Shown: piece after piece, positions 38,089 through 47,258 of the stretch | How positions within the stretch are numbered: position 1 is the stretch's first letter | Layout of the letters: each line of letters opens with the position of its first letter | NCBI GenBank assembly: GCA_003963225.1 | Contig: RXKB01000004.1 | Span: 248,001 to 312,000 of the forward strand | From: Candidatus Babelota bacterium | Lineage (GTDB): Bacteria; Babelota; Babeliae; Babelales; Vermiphilaceae | DNA length: 64,000 nucleotides | Direction: 5' to 3' | The notes under the pieces: generated by a model | Told to the model about the DNA's origin: nothing | The model's input: the letters and a program-made list of their open reading frames with translations, nothing else | Databases searched by the model: none | Program-made: the position numbers and the translations under genes

Positions 38089-39645
38089 TCAATTTTGCAT
38101 ATTTATTGACATACGCATATCAGCATGGATCACAAGCCTAGTGCAAGGAGCATCTATCTGAAAACTATTCTTTAGAGCATATAAAACACCACATTGACCA
38201 TAATTATAGTACACTTTGTCTAACTTTTCATTTTGTCTTGGCTTTTCAACTTGGGTAAAATAAAACAATGTAGTTTGCTTTAATCCAGATAAAAAATTGC
38301 AGAAGAATATTTCTCCTTCTTCTGTTAAAAACGCCCAATGTGGGTAAAACCCTTTTAGAGTTTTATGTGCAGTATCTTGCGTAAAATCAATAAACGTAGC
38401 TTTTTGTTTTTTAAGCACATATTCCATAGTATTTTCGCCTTCACTTGTAATAGACGGCCAGCAGGTACCTAATTGACCATCAGCTGTAAGAAATAGATAC
38501 GTATTGCCACCCCAAAAAGATATTTTTTTTATCCCAAAATCAATAGGTGTATAATAATCAATTATTGTACCTGAAAGACATTGTGCAATATGTAGGTTAT
38601 ATTTTTGTGGCACATCTTCTTTCATTCTATTTTCTTTAAAACAATACGCAATCGTATTTCCATTAGACGTAGGATGTACCATCAACGAGCATAATAACCC
38701 ATTTAAGCAGATCAAGGGATTAACAGTATACTCTTGTTGATTAATAATCAGTTCTAATTCATCAAAAACATCATCAACTAAGGTTGTTAAAAATATTTCA
38801 CTTGCAGTATCAGTTGCATTTGCAGAAGAAACACCTATAACAACTACTTGATTGCTTTTTGTATTAGCTCCATCAACAATAAAACTCTTTTTAAAATCAT
38901 GACCGTCCAAATTGGAATACTTTGGAATAATTACATTTTTAGAGAACTGACATGTAATAAAATGATTCGTGTCTTTGGAGTCTTGAGACACACGAATGGT
39001 ATTATTGTTTTTGGAAATCCAAAATTGTGTATCAAAAAGACAATAGCCACCTTTTTTAGGCGCTAACCATATTAGCTCATCCTCATCGCTATAAGTTTGA
39101 TTAACCAAAAAATTAGTACCTAAATTTACTGGATAAAGAAGACCTTCTATAACGATTTTAGGAAGGGACATTTTATAATAATATGGCTCTAATAGCAATA
39201 AACTTTTATACTCTTTTATCATAAAACAATTACCAAGCTTTCTTATTAGGTCTTGAGGTAATGTTTTAAATTGTTTTTTTAGTTCTTTATATTTGTTTAA
39301 TTTTTTTATTTGATATCCGATTAATATGTTAATTAATTGTAATTCATGCTTCTCCCTTAATATGTTAATTAATTGTAATTTGTGACACTCCATTAATATG
39401 TTAGCTAGACATTCTTTTATTAATATTTGCTCTTTTTTGTATTTCAAATATTTTTCAGTCAATTGGTATGATATAAATGCAACAATACAAAATATAATTG
39501 CCTGATTTTTTTTTGGATATGCAAAAAACTCTGACTTTTCAATATTAAAAACCATATTTTTAATATTGAAATAGTTCATTGAAAAATTTAACGAGCAACT
39601 AGATGCACAAAATAATAACAAAGCCACCTGATTCCTCATACACAC
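38089..39645 (-). CDS. Exported protein with F-box-like segment and possible propeller
   Basis: 518 residues. The N-terminus MCMRNQVALLLFCASSCSLN is signal-like and a second hydrophobic stretch follows at about 46-62. Around 85-120 there is a tandem 12-residue repeat (LINILREKHELQ-like, separate entry). Next comes FKTLPQDLIRKLGNCFMIKE, which resembles an F-box start. The C-terminal half has repeated Gly/Trp-containing strand pairs (SFWGGNTYLFLTADGQLG, PHWAFLTEEGEIFFCNF, NYGQCGVLYALKNSF) reminiscent of an RCC1-like or other beta-propeller. Both domain readings are tentative. If right, this would be a candidate host-directed protein. Confidence 0.7.
   Translation of the reverse strand: MCMRNQVALLLFCASSCSLNFSMNYFNIKNMVFNIEKSEFFAYPKKNQAIIFCIVAFISYQLTEKYLKYKKEQILIKECLANILMECHKLQLINILREKHELQLINILIGYQIKKLNKYKELKKQFKTLPQDLIRKLGNCFMIKEYKSLLLLEPYYYKMSLPKIVIEGLLYPVNLGTNFLVNQTYSDEDELIWLAPKKGGYCLFDTQFWISKNNNTIRVSQDSKDTNHFITCQFSKNVIIPKYSNLDGHDFKKSFIVDGANTKSNQVVVIGVSSANATDTASEIFLTTLVDDVFDELELIINQQEYTVNPLICLNGLLCSLMVHPTSNGNTIAYCFKENRMKEDVPQKYNLHIAQCLSGTIIDYYTPIDFGIKKISFWGGNTYLFLTADGQLGTCWPSITSEGENTMEYVLKKQKATFIDFTQDTAHKTLKGFYPHWAFLTEEGEIFFCNFLSGLKQTTLFYFTQVEKPRQNEKLDKVYYNYGQCGVLYALKNSFQIDAPCTRLVIHADMRMSINMQN
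39321..39428. repeat. Three tandem copies of a 36-base repeat
   Basis: Copies start at 39321, 39357 and 39393, each with TTAATATGTTA; the first two are nearly identical over 24 bases and the third is diverged. The period of 36 bases keeps the frame and encodes a 12-residue unit in the 518-residue minus-strand protein. Confidence 0.85.
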
Positions 39646-39754
39646 ACCTTTAAAAAAATATAACGTACCGCAAATTTGAATATGTGCAATTCTAAACTAT
39701 ACCTGTATTGCAAAAAACCAAAAAAGATACATCGAATAAGTCAATTAGACAATA

Positions 39755-41497
39755 TCATTTTTTAGTAAATTGACAAAAATATAATTCTTCAATTTCTGCA
39801 TCTGTTGTTGCATCAGTGCCATTTTTATCATCTCGATAACCCATAAATCGTGGAAAGCGTAACGCGTAACCCAATGTTTTTTCTGTTTTGCCTGCAGTAT
39901 GCACAGGCGAAATGGTAATTTCGTCTGCCCGAATCATACAAACAATAGTTGGTATTATCCAAACATCAGGCGTTAATGTTGAAGCGCATATAATGTTATG
40001 TGGCTGCTCATCAATTGCAAAAATGTCTGCTTTTTGCTTAATTTCAATCCATTCTTGATCAGTAAGTCCTGTACCAATTTTTGCAATCGTTTCAAAGCAA
40101 TCTTTCTCTTTATTATAAATACCTACTAACAAAGCACCAATACCAAAAGCTGTTCGCTTACCTTTACCTTTGTAATAACCAAGAAGCACGCAATCAATGG
40201 TGTCATTTAAATGCCCCTCTTCTTGCCGTTTTAACTTAATCCAGTTAAAATCTCTTTTTCCTGGCCTGTAGATGGCATCCGGTTTTTTTACTACCAATCC
40301 TTCAAGGCCTGAGCCAATCATTTCATAAAAATAGTTTTCTAGCTGTGCAGCATCAGCAATTTCTTTTTGTTCAATTAATGCAACAAGCATAGGCTGGCAT
40401 TGCGCAAACAGTGATACTAATATATTACGTCGCTCCATATGCGTAAGCTGCAAAAGCTCAGCGCCGTCTAAAAAAAGAATGTCAAATAAAAAAAGCTTTA
40501 ATGGATAATCTGCAGCTACTGACTCAATATCATGCTTTCGTTTACGTTTGACTGTTTCTTGGAATGGCAAGAACGTGCCTGCGTGTGGATCAAAAACAAT
40601 GGCTTCACCCTCTGCAATTAATTGTTTGACTGGTAAACATAAAAGATCTTGCACAAGATCTGGAAACATAAAAGACATATCTTTTAAATTACGAGAAAAA
40701 AAATTAATTTTTGTTTTTTTCCTGCTTTTGTCAATATGAATTTGCAAGCGAAACCCATCTAACTTTGGTTGTGCAACACATGCCCCAATTTTTTCTACAA
40801 TAGCCTGTGCTGTTGGCAATCGCTCCGCTGCTGCAGGCATAATAGGAATTCCTACTGTCACTTTTTTTTCTTCTAAAGCATACAAACCGTACTGTTTGAG
40901 TTCGTAAGTAATTTTGCCAATATCAACACAAATATTATACGCATGTTCAATACTAGGCCTTGCAGACTTATCTCTAACCACCATCACAGAAAGCGCATCT
41001 AAAATAGTCATGTCAGAAAATCCTAAACGCAATTTACCAATAATTATGCGAACTACAAATTTTGCAGATACTGCATCAAGCTTGGTTAGCAATAAAGCAA
41101 GCGCATTGGTTTTACCGTCAACTGCACCCCCTCCTTCTATATTTTGAATAACAAGAAGTTCTGCATACAGCTGCTCAACAGTGACTTGGCAATTATAGTT
41201 CCATGTATATTGCTCAAAAAGATTGCCACAATCACCAGCTTTTTTGGCCGCTTTTTCTATTATATCTAAATCAATTGCAAGCACTTGGCTTATTGCTTTA
41301 AGCACTGTTTTTTCGGCCATGTTAAAATTAGTATTGTAATAAGGAGGATGCATTTGACCAAGGGCAAAATTAACTATAATAGAAGCTTCTTTTGGCGTTG
41401 CATCTAATAACAAAGAAGCAACTTTTTGGGTAATAATTGTTCTACTATCAATCAAAGCAATTTCATTAAACAAAGTAGTTACGTGGGAACAAAGCAT
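39755..41497 (-). CDS. ATP-dependent DNA ligase, archaeal/LigI type
   Basis: Joins DNA nicks using ATP. The N-terminal DNA-binding domain (FALGQMHPPYYNTNFNMAEK, IIIGKLRLGFSDMTILDAL) resembles archaeal and eukaryotic ligase I. The adenylated lysine is Lys245 in AQPKLDGFRLQIH; further nucleotidyltransferase motifs are LIAEGEAIVFDP, GLEGLVVKKPDAIYRPGKR and NWIKLKR. The end (RFPRFMGYRDDKNGTDATT) also matches archaeal enzymes. 580 residues is the archaeal length. Bacteria normally rely on an NAD-dependent LigA, which is not seen here. No Ku or end-joining genes are adjacent. It stands alone between two unknown exported proteins. Confidence 0.93.
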   Translation of the reverse strand: MLCSHVTTLFNEIALIDSRTIITQKVASLLLDATPKEASIIVNFALGQMHPPYYNTNFNMAEKTVLKAISQVLAIDLDIIEKAAKKAGDCGNLFEQYTWNYNCQVTVEQLYAELLVIQNIEGGGAVDGKTNALALLLTKLDAVSAKFVVRIIIGKLRLGFSDMTILDALSVMVVRDKSARPSIEHAYNICVDIGKITYELKQYGLYALEEKKVTVGIPIMPAAAERLPTAQAIVEKIGACVAQPKLDGFRLQIHIDKSRKKTKINFFSRNLKDMSFMFPDLVQDLLCLPVKQLIAEGEAIVFDPHAGTFLPFQETVKRKRKHDIESVAADYPLKLFLFDILFLDGAELLQLTHMERRNILVSLFAQCQPMLVALIEQKEIADAAQLENYFYEMIGSGLEGLVVKKPDAIYRPGKRDFNWIKLKRQEEGHLNDTIDCVLLGYYKGKGKRTAFGIGALLVGIYNKEKDCFETIAKIGTGLTDQEWIEIKQKADIFAIDEQPHNIICASTLTPDVWIIPTIVCMIRADEITISPVHTAGKTEKTLGYALRFPRFMGYRDDKNGTDATTDAEIEELYFCQFTKK

Positions 41498-41577
41498 ATT
41501 TTTTTCTGGATTAATATATAATAAACTATACGATATTATACTATATCATATATGTAATGTAAAAAAGGGAACCACGT

Positions 41578-42591
41578 ATGAAGTGCTTTAGTTTGATAAA
41601 AAAATTTTTAAAAAATTACTTTTTTTATTGCAATCTTTTTTGTATTGCAAGTGAACGCATAATACCATTTCCAGACGATGCATTAAATAATGTATATCAA
41701 ATACTATGGTATGAATACACACATACTATACAAAAAGCTGATAGTATAGCCAAGATAAAAAAGCAACCCACTGACAATTCAAAAAATATATCCCAAGAAG
41801 AAAATGGCTTTCAAAATTTAGTCACTGTAAATTCTGAACCAAGTTATAATTATAATTTTGCATATAATACAATAGCTGCAATTGATCAATGGTTCAGGTT
41901 TCATAATAAAATAGCGTCTCCTGCGCTATGGCAACTTAACAAAAAATGTTATGCTCTTTTTTCACCTACAAAAAAAATTAACGATATAATCCGTACCGGT
42001 AAAAGTACTGTATCAACTAAAATTTTTAATGACTATGTTCAGATTAATAATATATATATCGAAGAAAAAAACATATTCTTTTATAAACAATATGTTTATG
42101 ATATATATAAAAATATTTTTAGATTACCCTATTTTAATACTCCAATAAAAGCTAAAAAAGCCAACTGCAATGTAGAATATTATTTTATTTTTGCAAATAA
42201 TGAACTTGTTTTTAATTTAAAGTGTATTATTTCCTCAAACCAACAATTAAATTTTGAATCTAGGAATATAATAAAAAATCGCTCTCCACAATTTGCTATC
42301 GCATTTTTAATTGAATACCTACAAGATACATTTTTAGAAAAAATGTATCCTTATATGACATATATGCGATGTGAAAATAACAAAAATACAACAGAACTTA
42401 ATAATTCTCTTGTTGCTTTTCAAGATACAACATATCCACAAACTAAACGCATGCTTCTTGATGGAATAGATTTTGAAAGAACAAATATATTGGTCATTCA
42501 CTATAAAGGATGTATTAAGGCATTACCTCCTATAGTAATTTATGAATTGTTTAAGTATTATTATGCAAAAAAATATGCTAATGTGGATTGA
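41578..42591 (+). CDS. Exported hypothetical protein, 337 aa
   Basis: Lys-rich start followed by a hydrophobic segment (MKCFSLIKKFLKNYFFYCNL to about residue 25) fits a signal peptide. The rest is rich in Asn, Tyr and Phe with no recognised motif; it has a tract RMLLDGIDFERTNILVIHYK near 298 and ends with aromatic helices. AAAGGGAACC lies just before the ATG. Single gene, divergent from the ligase and convergent with cysteine synthase. No family could be assigned and no paralogue is evident in the window. Confidence 0.72.
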   Translation: MKCFSLIKKFLKNYFFYCNLFCIASERIIPFPDDALNNVYQILWYEYTHTIQKADSIAKIKKQPTDNSKNISQEENGFQNLVTVNSEPSYNYNFAYNTIAAIDQWFRFHNKIASPALWQLNKKCYALFSPTKKINDIIRTGKSTVSTKIFNDYVQINNIYIEEKNIFFYKQYVYDIYKNIFRLPYFNTPIKAKKANCNVEYYFIFANNELVFNLKCIISSNQQLNFESRNIIKNRSPQFAIAFLIEYLQDTFLEKMYPYMTYMRCENNKNTTELNNSLVAFQDTTYPQTKRMLLDGIDFERTNILVIHYKGCIKALPPIVIYELFKYYYAKKYANVD

Positions 42592-42639
42592 AACAGTCTA
42601 AAAGCAATTTTTTTATTTTGTATAAAAAAAAAGCTATTA

Positions 42640-43548
42640 TTAAAAAACATTTTTTGATAAATAAGCTCTTCCCGAATCACCCAAAATCATTACAGCGCAC
42701 GTTTCTTTTGATAACAAAGCGCAATATGTAAAAGTACCCCAAGCAACTGCACCACTACTTAATCCACCAAGCAAGCCATATTTTTTCGGCAAATCTTTAA
42801 CCATTTGTAAAGCATCTTCATCTGTAACAGGAACAATTGTATCTACAATATCATAGTTCATAACAGGTGAAGTAAAGTCTATACCCATTCCTTCTATTTT
42901 ATATGGTTTTGGATTACCCTTAGTAGAATAAAACGAGTTTGCGGCATCCAAAGCAATAACTTTAACATTTGGATTTTGCTCTTTTAAATAACGCCCCGCA
43001 CCACTAACTGTACCACCTGTACCTGCCGCTGCAAAAAAATGCGTTATTTTCCCTTCGGTTTGTTGCCAAATTTCTGGGCCAAGCAAAGTATAATGAGCCT
43101 GTGCATTAACAACATTAAAATACTGATCTGGCATAAAAGATCCGGGTATAGTTGCAGCTATTTTTTTAGCAACACTATGATATCCTTGTGGATCTTCAAT
43201 AAAAGAAGTCGAAGGACATAACACAATTTCTGCTCCATAAGCTTTGATAGTTTGTATTTTTTCAATACTGCTTTTTTCTGAAGCAGTAATAATAACTTTG
43301 TATCCTTTAATAGCCCCAATCATAGCAACAGCAACACCGTGATTACCCGAAGATGCATCAACAATTGTACCACCAGGCTTTAGCAAACCTTTTCGTTCTG
43401 CATTTTCAATCATATAAAGAGCTGAGCGATCTTTTACGCTACCGCCAGGATTGGTATACTCTAGTTTTGCATAGACATTTGCTTCTGTTGGAAATGGTAC
43501 TTTTACCAATGGAGTATTACCAATAGCCTGCAAAATTGAATTTTTCAT
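42640..43548 (-). CDS. Cysteine synthase/cystathionine beta-synthase-type PLP enzyme
   Basis: Fold-type II pyridoxal-phosphate enzyme. The cofactor lysine is Lys39 in NPGGSVKDRSA; DASSGNHGVAVAMIGAIKGY is the substrate Ser/Thr loop (here SSGNHG), and AAAGTGGTVSGAGRYL binds the phosphate. LLGGLSSGAVAW and AVMILGDSGRAYLS close the active site. 302 residues corresponds to a core enzyme without a regulatory domain. Cysteine synthase usually has TSGNTG at the substrate loop, so the exact reaction (O-acetylserine sulfhydrylase or cystathionine synthase) is open. It is last in the folC-atp run, 22 bases after atpE. Confidence 0.9.
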   Translation of the reverse strand: MKNSILQAIGNTPLVKVPFPTEANVYAKLEYTNPGGSVKDRSALYMIENAERKGLLKPGGTIVDASSGNHGVAVAMIGAIKGYKVIITASEKSSIEKIQTIKAYGAEIVLCPSTSFIEDPQGYHSVAKKIAATIPGSFMPDQYFNVVNAQAHYTLLGPEIWQQTEGKITHFFAAAGTGGTVSGAGRYLKEQNPNVKVIALDAANSFYSTKGNPKPYKIEGMGIDFTSPVMNYDIVDTIVPVTDEDALQMVKDLPKKYGLLGGLSSGAVAWGTFTYCALLSKETCAVMILGDSGRAYLSKNVF

Positions 43549-43570
43549 TAATATCCCCTGTTGTTTTGTT

Positions 43571-44530
43571 TTAAAAAAGAATCAAAATAAAAGATATAAT
43601 AATGGCGTATATCGCACAAGTTTCAATCAATCCTTGAATAAACAAAGATATGCGAGAAATTGATTCAAATTGATCCGGATAAAAAGTAATACTTTTACAT
43701 GCAGCAGCAGCCGTTCTTCCTGAAGCTATCCCAGGGCCAAAGGTACCAAACCCAGTACACAAAGCAGCAGCAAGATATGCAATTCCTTTAAGTAATGAAA
43801 CCTGTCCCATAGCAGGGACAAAAAGCAAGGTAATTGCTATGACTAATGCAAAAATAATAGGAGTTTCTATTATAGCTTGACTAATAATGGTAAAAGATAA
43901 TAATTTTTTATAAATATATGGATTAAGCCCCATACTTGCGCATGCTTGCTTTGCAAAAATGGCAAGACCAATGGCAGGGCCTATACTGCCTATACCTATG
44001 GCAAGACCACTTGCTATTAACCTTAATGAGTCTGGAATGGTAGTTACTACAACCGCCTGATTACGAATAAAAATAGCAACAACAAGACCTGCAATAATAG
44101 GCATTTGCGTAAGAGCCTGTGTCATGACCATAAAGGACATAATGCGCCTACTGAAAAAAGGCTGTCGAGCCATCGCGTCAAAAGCAGCCTGTGCTGGTAA
44201 AGAAGAGGCTATACCAAGAACCAAGCCTGTTGTGCAAATAGCAAGAGCAATCCCAATAGAACTGATATCAGCAAAAAACGTTGTAGGCTTTGGCTTATTT
44301 GCTATTAATAAAATAATAGAAACAAAAATACCTATTACAGCAGCTGTTTCAATCAACGCAATACCAAGTATAGCTGCCCGCAAAATATCATTACGCGCAG
44401 CAGGCTGCCTACACATTGCTTTTAATGCGGCATTACTAGTAACACCTTGACCAAACCCAACTCCTAACGCTGTTACGCCCACTGCTAATGCTATAGTACT
44501 ATAATGAATAAACTCAGATGAATGCAACAT
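43571..44530 (-). CDS. atpE: ATP synthase c subunit fused as four hairpins
   Basis: Rotor proteolipid of the F0 motor. Normal bacterial c subunits are one hairpin of about 80 residues; this has four in tandem at a period of 80-81 (8 membrane segments, 319 residues). Ion-site carboxylates are Glu61, Glu222 and Glu303, each in an I-E-T context; in hairpin 2 the matching residue is Gln142 (ALTQMPII), so only three of four sites can carry an ion in the usual way. The polar loop RQP is kept in hairpins 1 and 2. Hairpin 1 also has Gln28 (GFGQGV) at the place used by sodium-binding c subunits, but the other hairpins lack it, so proton or sodium is undecided. It follows atpB by 23 bases. Confidence 0.93.
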   Translation of the reverse strand: MLHSSEFIHYSTIALAVGVTALGVGFGQGVTSNAALKAMCRQPAARNDILRAAILGIALIETAAVIGIFVSIILLIANKPKPTTFFADISSIGIALAICTTGLVLGIASSLPAQAAFDAMARQPFFSRRIMSFMVMTQALTQMPIIAGLVVAIFIRNQAVVVTTIPDSLRLIASGLAIGIGSIGPAIGLAIFAKQACASMGLNPYIYKKLLSFTIISQAIIETPIIFALVIAITLLFVPAMGQVSLLKGIAYLAAALCTGFGTFGPGIASGRTAAAACKSITFYPDQFESISRISLFIQGLIETCAIYAIIISFILILF

Positions 44531-44553
44531 ATATAATTCCCAATACGTTTAAA

Positions 44554-45327
44554 TTAACCTTCATGTCTTACAGCAATAGAGAGATAAGTTAGCGAAAGAA
44601 TAGTAAAAACAAATGCCTGTAAAAAACCTTCTAAAACTGTAAAAAAAATAGTAATTAAAGTGCTTAACATCAACGTGACCAAAGTTATAAGCAAAGTAAA
44701 AATTACATTAATAAAAAAATAATTAGTAATATAAAGCATAGTAGCGTATTTTAATGCTCCACCTGTGTAAATTTTACTAATAATTGCGCCCCCAAAAATG
44801 TTACCAAACAATCGCAAAGAAATTGACAACACGGAGGCGATCTTACCAACAATGTGTAGCGGAAGAAGCCATAATGGAGATAAAAATTCAAAATATAGGT
44901 AATTGAAAAATCCCATAACGCCTATTGCTGCACATTGTGTATATAAAAAAGCAGAAAATCCCAAAGCTAACGTAGTATTTAAATCTTGTGTCGGCTCTTC
45001 TAACCATGGAATAATAGGGGCAATATTACACATCAATATAAATATGAAAATAGTACTAATAAAACAGAAATGATTAAACGAAAAAAAACCTAAAGATTGC
45101 AAAATCATATAATGCAATATCTTACACCCTTTTATCATGCTGTAACGAACCAAGGGAGATCGTATAGCAAAAAACCTCATCATTATTACCAAAAATGCAA
45201 TAAAAAGCATAATAAACCATGTATGAACCACTGTTGTAACATTTAACATAAAAAAAGGATGTGGCTTACATCCTAAAAAGTTACTTATATCCCAACTATA
45301 CTCTACCCCAAGCGCAACATCATTCAT
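44554..45327 (-). CDS. atpB: ATP synthase F0 subunit a
   Basis: Stator subunit providing the ion half-channels next to the c ring. Five or six membrane segments are visible. The key helix reads SVLSISLRLFGNIFGGAIIS, containing the essential Arg, and the last helix region is TVLEGFLQAFVFTILSLTYL with the usual polar Glu and Gln. At 257 residues it is normal. Its start overlaps or touches the end of the small membrane protein upstream (1-base gap) and it is followed by the fused c subunit. The b, delta and F1 genes are not in this window. Confidence 0.93.
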   Translation of the reverse strand: MNDVALGVEYSWDISNFLGCKPHPFFMLNVTTVVHTWFIMLFIAFLVIMMRFFAIRSPLVRYSMIKGCKILHYMILQSLGFFSFNHFCFISTIFIFILMCNIAPIIPWLEEPTQDLNTTLALGFSAFLYTQCAAIGVMGFFNYLYFEFLSPLWLLPLHIVGKIASVLSISLRLFGNIFGGAIISKIYTGGALKYATMLYITNYFFINVIFTLLITLVTLMLSTLITIFFTVLEGFLQAFVFTILSLTYLSIAVRHEG

Positions 45328-45328
45328 A

Positions 45329-45607
45329 TCATTTCTTCAAATATAATAATTTCATCCAAAAAACAAGTAAAAAACAACCTACAATTAGTATAGATCTCAA
45401 CAGATCATTAAGCAATACATTTGCCATAATAAAAACTAAAATTACTGCACGCAAAATATCCAAAAAATATATCGCACTTGTTGGATATTTACACAAAAAA
45501 GCTCCTGTTTGCCTTTCGACAAACAGGAGTCCGTATACATATCCTGAAATAACAGCTATGCTTATTGAAACGTATGTATCAGGCAAATAATTATAAAAAA
45601 AAATCAT
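45329..45607 (-). CDS. Small membrane protein before atpB (AtpI-like position)
   Basis: 92 residues with three hydrophobic segments (about 12-28, 45-62, 68-88: DILRAVILVFIMANVLL and ILIVGCFLLVFWMKLL). The position just before atpB is where AtpI or AtpZ-like assembly proteins are found, and size and topology are compatible, but sequence alone does not prove it. The frame sits 15 bases after folC and one base before atpB. Oddly, a textbook terminator-like hairpin lies inside it at codons around GLLFVERQTGAFLCK. Either the gene is real and carries an attenuator, or the frame is fortuitous. Confidence 0.6.
   Translation of the reverse strand: MIFFYNYLPDTYVSISIAVISGYVYGLLFVERQTGAFLCKYPTSAIYFLDILRAVILVFIMANVLLNDLLRSILIVGCFLLVFWMKLLYLKK
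45495..45529 (-). terminator. Terminator-like hairpin within the small gene before atpB
   Basis: Read on the minus strand: CTCCTGTTTG (45529-45520), 8-base loop, CAAACAGGAG (45511-45502), then C and six T (45500-45495). This is the form of an intrinsic terminator and would stop transcription between folC and atpB, inside a 92-codon frame. Confidence 0.6.
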
Positions 45608-45622
45608 ATTAATACATTAATA

Positions 45623-47044
45623 CTATACCTTTTTTATTCCTCTATATTTCCAATATTCAGTAACAATTGAAGTAGAGCCTGTTAATACTACTAATCCATG
45701 ACGCTCATCTACTATTGATTGAGCTATATCAAAAGCTTCTTTAAAATTTTTTGCTGATCGAGCTTTAATTTTCATACTCTTAATATCATTAGTTAGTTTT
45801 TCATAATCAAAAAGAACGTCTTGCTTTTGTCCAGGAATAGATTGAACGGGACAAATTATAACTTGTCCTGATGTTTTTTTAAAGAAATAACGCAACAATC
45901 TTAAAAGCTCTTCTATATCAAAATTAACAATATTGTTAAAGCCTAAAACAACTGCCAACCCTTTTAAAGGACGTTGATAATGAAGCAATCTAATACCTAA
46001 TAAAATATTTTTTAGCGCATCTATATTTGAAGCATTATCCAACAATACGCTTGGCTTTTCTTTATCAAATAATTGAAATCTTCCAGGTAAATTATTTTGA
46101 ACATCTTTCCAAAATTGTTCTAAAGTTTTTTTAGGATTAAGTTCAGATATTCTTTTTGCTTCTAAAGTAGGCCTACCACGTTGACCTTTTTGTTTGGTTA
46201 AAATACTTTCTACAGCAGATTGAGGCTGAAATTCATTGACATAAAAAGACGCTATTCGTTCCGCCAAGCTTGCGCATCGTCCGTGTATTTGTTGAAAGAG
46301 ATACGGTAATGATGCAAGCTTACGAATAGGCATAACCCATGATCCGTTATTCGCTTTTGTATAATCTTGCATAAGATGTAAATTGGCTTTATTTTGATCT
46401 CCAGACACAACAAAGGTACCCTTATTGACTAATCCGCAAATGTTTTCAATCAAAGATTTAGTCGCTGTAAGATCTTGATCTGTCTCATGATCAGACACAC
46501 GAGTAATGGCCAAAACCTTTGGCGTGCAAATGCTTGCTACATCAGCAATCCCACCTTCACTTACCTCTATTAATGCCACATCAATCGCTGCATTTTTAAA
46601 GTAGAGTAAACCCATAACCATTAGTATTGCAGCGGTATCGGCTTCAACACCAATACTTTCAGCCATGTTAATAACTTCATTTGCCAAATCAGTAAATGTT
46701 TTATTAGAAATAAGCTCACCTTGTAAAGAAAAGCGTTCATTATAAGTCAAAATGTGTGGCGCATATAAAGCACCAACCGTTAGACCTTCATTTTGTAAAA
46801 GTTGTCCGGTAAAATAAGTAGTAATACTTTTACCATTGATTCCCGAAATTAATATAGTAGGAACTTTTTGAGAAATAGTATCAAATGCTTTGTCAAGCTG
46901 TTTTGCAATTAATAGACTTTTTTCTTTTTCGTGAATCCGCCAATGAGCATCTAAAAACTCAACAACTTCACCGTAATTTTTTTGTTTGCCGCCAATAATA
47001 GACTCTTTTTGAACGGATCGCTTTTGTATACTTGCCGATTTCAT
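45623..47044 (-). CDS. folC: Folylpolyglutamate synthase-like Mur ligase family protein
   Basis: Adds glutamate to folates (some relatives also make dihydrofolate). FolC features are the nucleotide loop ILISGINGKSITTYFTGQLL near residue 63, the next block LYAPHILTYNERFSLQGELI, VSEGGIADVASICTPKVLAI, and the C-terminal LPGRFQLFDKEKPSVLLDNA followed by SNIDAL (usually DGAHN). The glycine loop is slightly altered (usual GTNGKGS). 473 residues is slightly long, with a basic N-terminal extension. First gene of a minus-strand run that leads into the F0 genes. No other folate genes are seen. Confidence 0.83.
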   Translation of the reverse strand: MKSASIQKRSVQKESIIGGKQKNYGEVVEFLDAHWRIHEKEKSLLIAKQLDKAFDTISQKVPTILISGINGKSITTYFTGQLLQNEGLTVGALYAPHILTYNERFSLQGELISNKTFTDLANEVINMAESIGVEADTAAILMVMGLLYFKNAAIDVALIEVSEGGIADVASICTPKVLAITRVSDHETDQDLTATKSLIENICGLVNKGTFVVSGDQNKANLHLMQDYTKANNGSWVMPIRKLASLPYLFQQIHGRCASLAERIASFYVNEFQPQSAVESILTKQKGQRGRPTLEAKRISELNPKKTLEQFWKDVQNNLPGRFQLFDKEKPSVLLDNASNIDALKNILLGIRLLHYQRPLKGLAVVLGFNNIVNFDIEELLRLLRYFFKKTSGQVIICPVQSIPGQKQDVLFDYEKLTNDIKSMKIKARSAKNFKEAFDIAQSIVDERHGLVVLTGSTSIVTEYWKYRGIKKV

Positions 47045-47258
47045 GCATTTTTCCCACTATATAAATTGTTTATTGGTATTTAAAATTTATAGCAATTGTT
47101 AAATAATACAATATTTATATAATAAATATTGATAAAATTAGTTTAATTTAGTTATTTAAAATAACCATTATTTTTTAATATATCACTCTTTATAAAAATG
47201 TCAAACAAGAAATATTAATTCAATTTTTTAACATTTATTTGCAAAAAAGGCCTTTTCA

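Noticed and set aside
43571-44530. Reading the long c subunit as a V-type proteolipid
   Set aside because: It lies beside an F-type a subunit with SLRLFGN and keeps F-type RQP loops; no V-type subunit is nearby.
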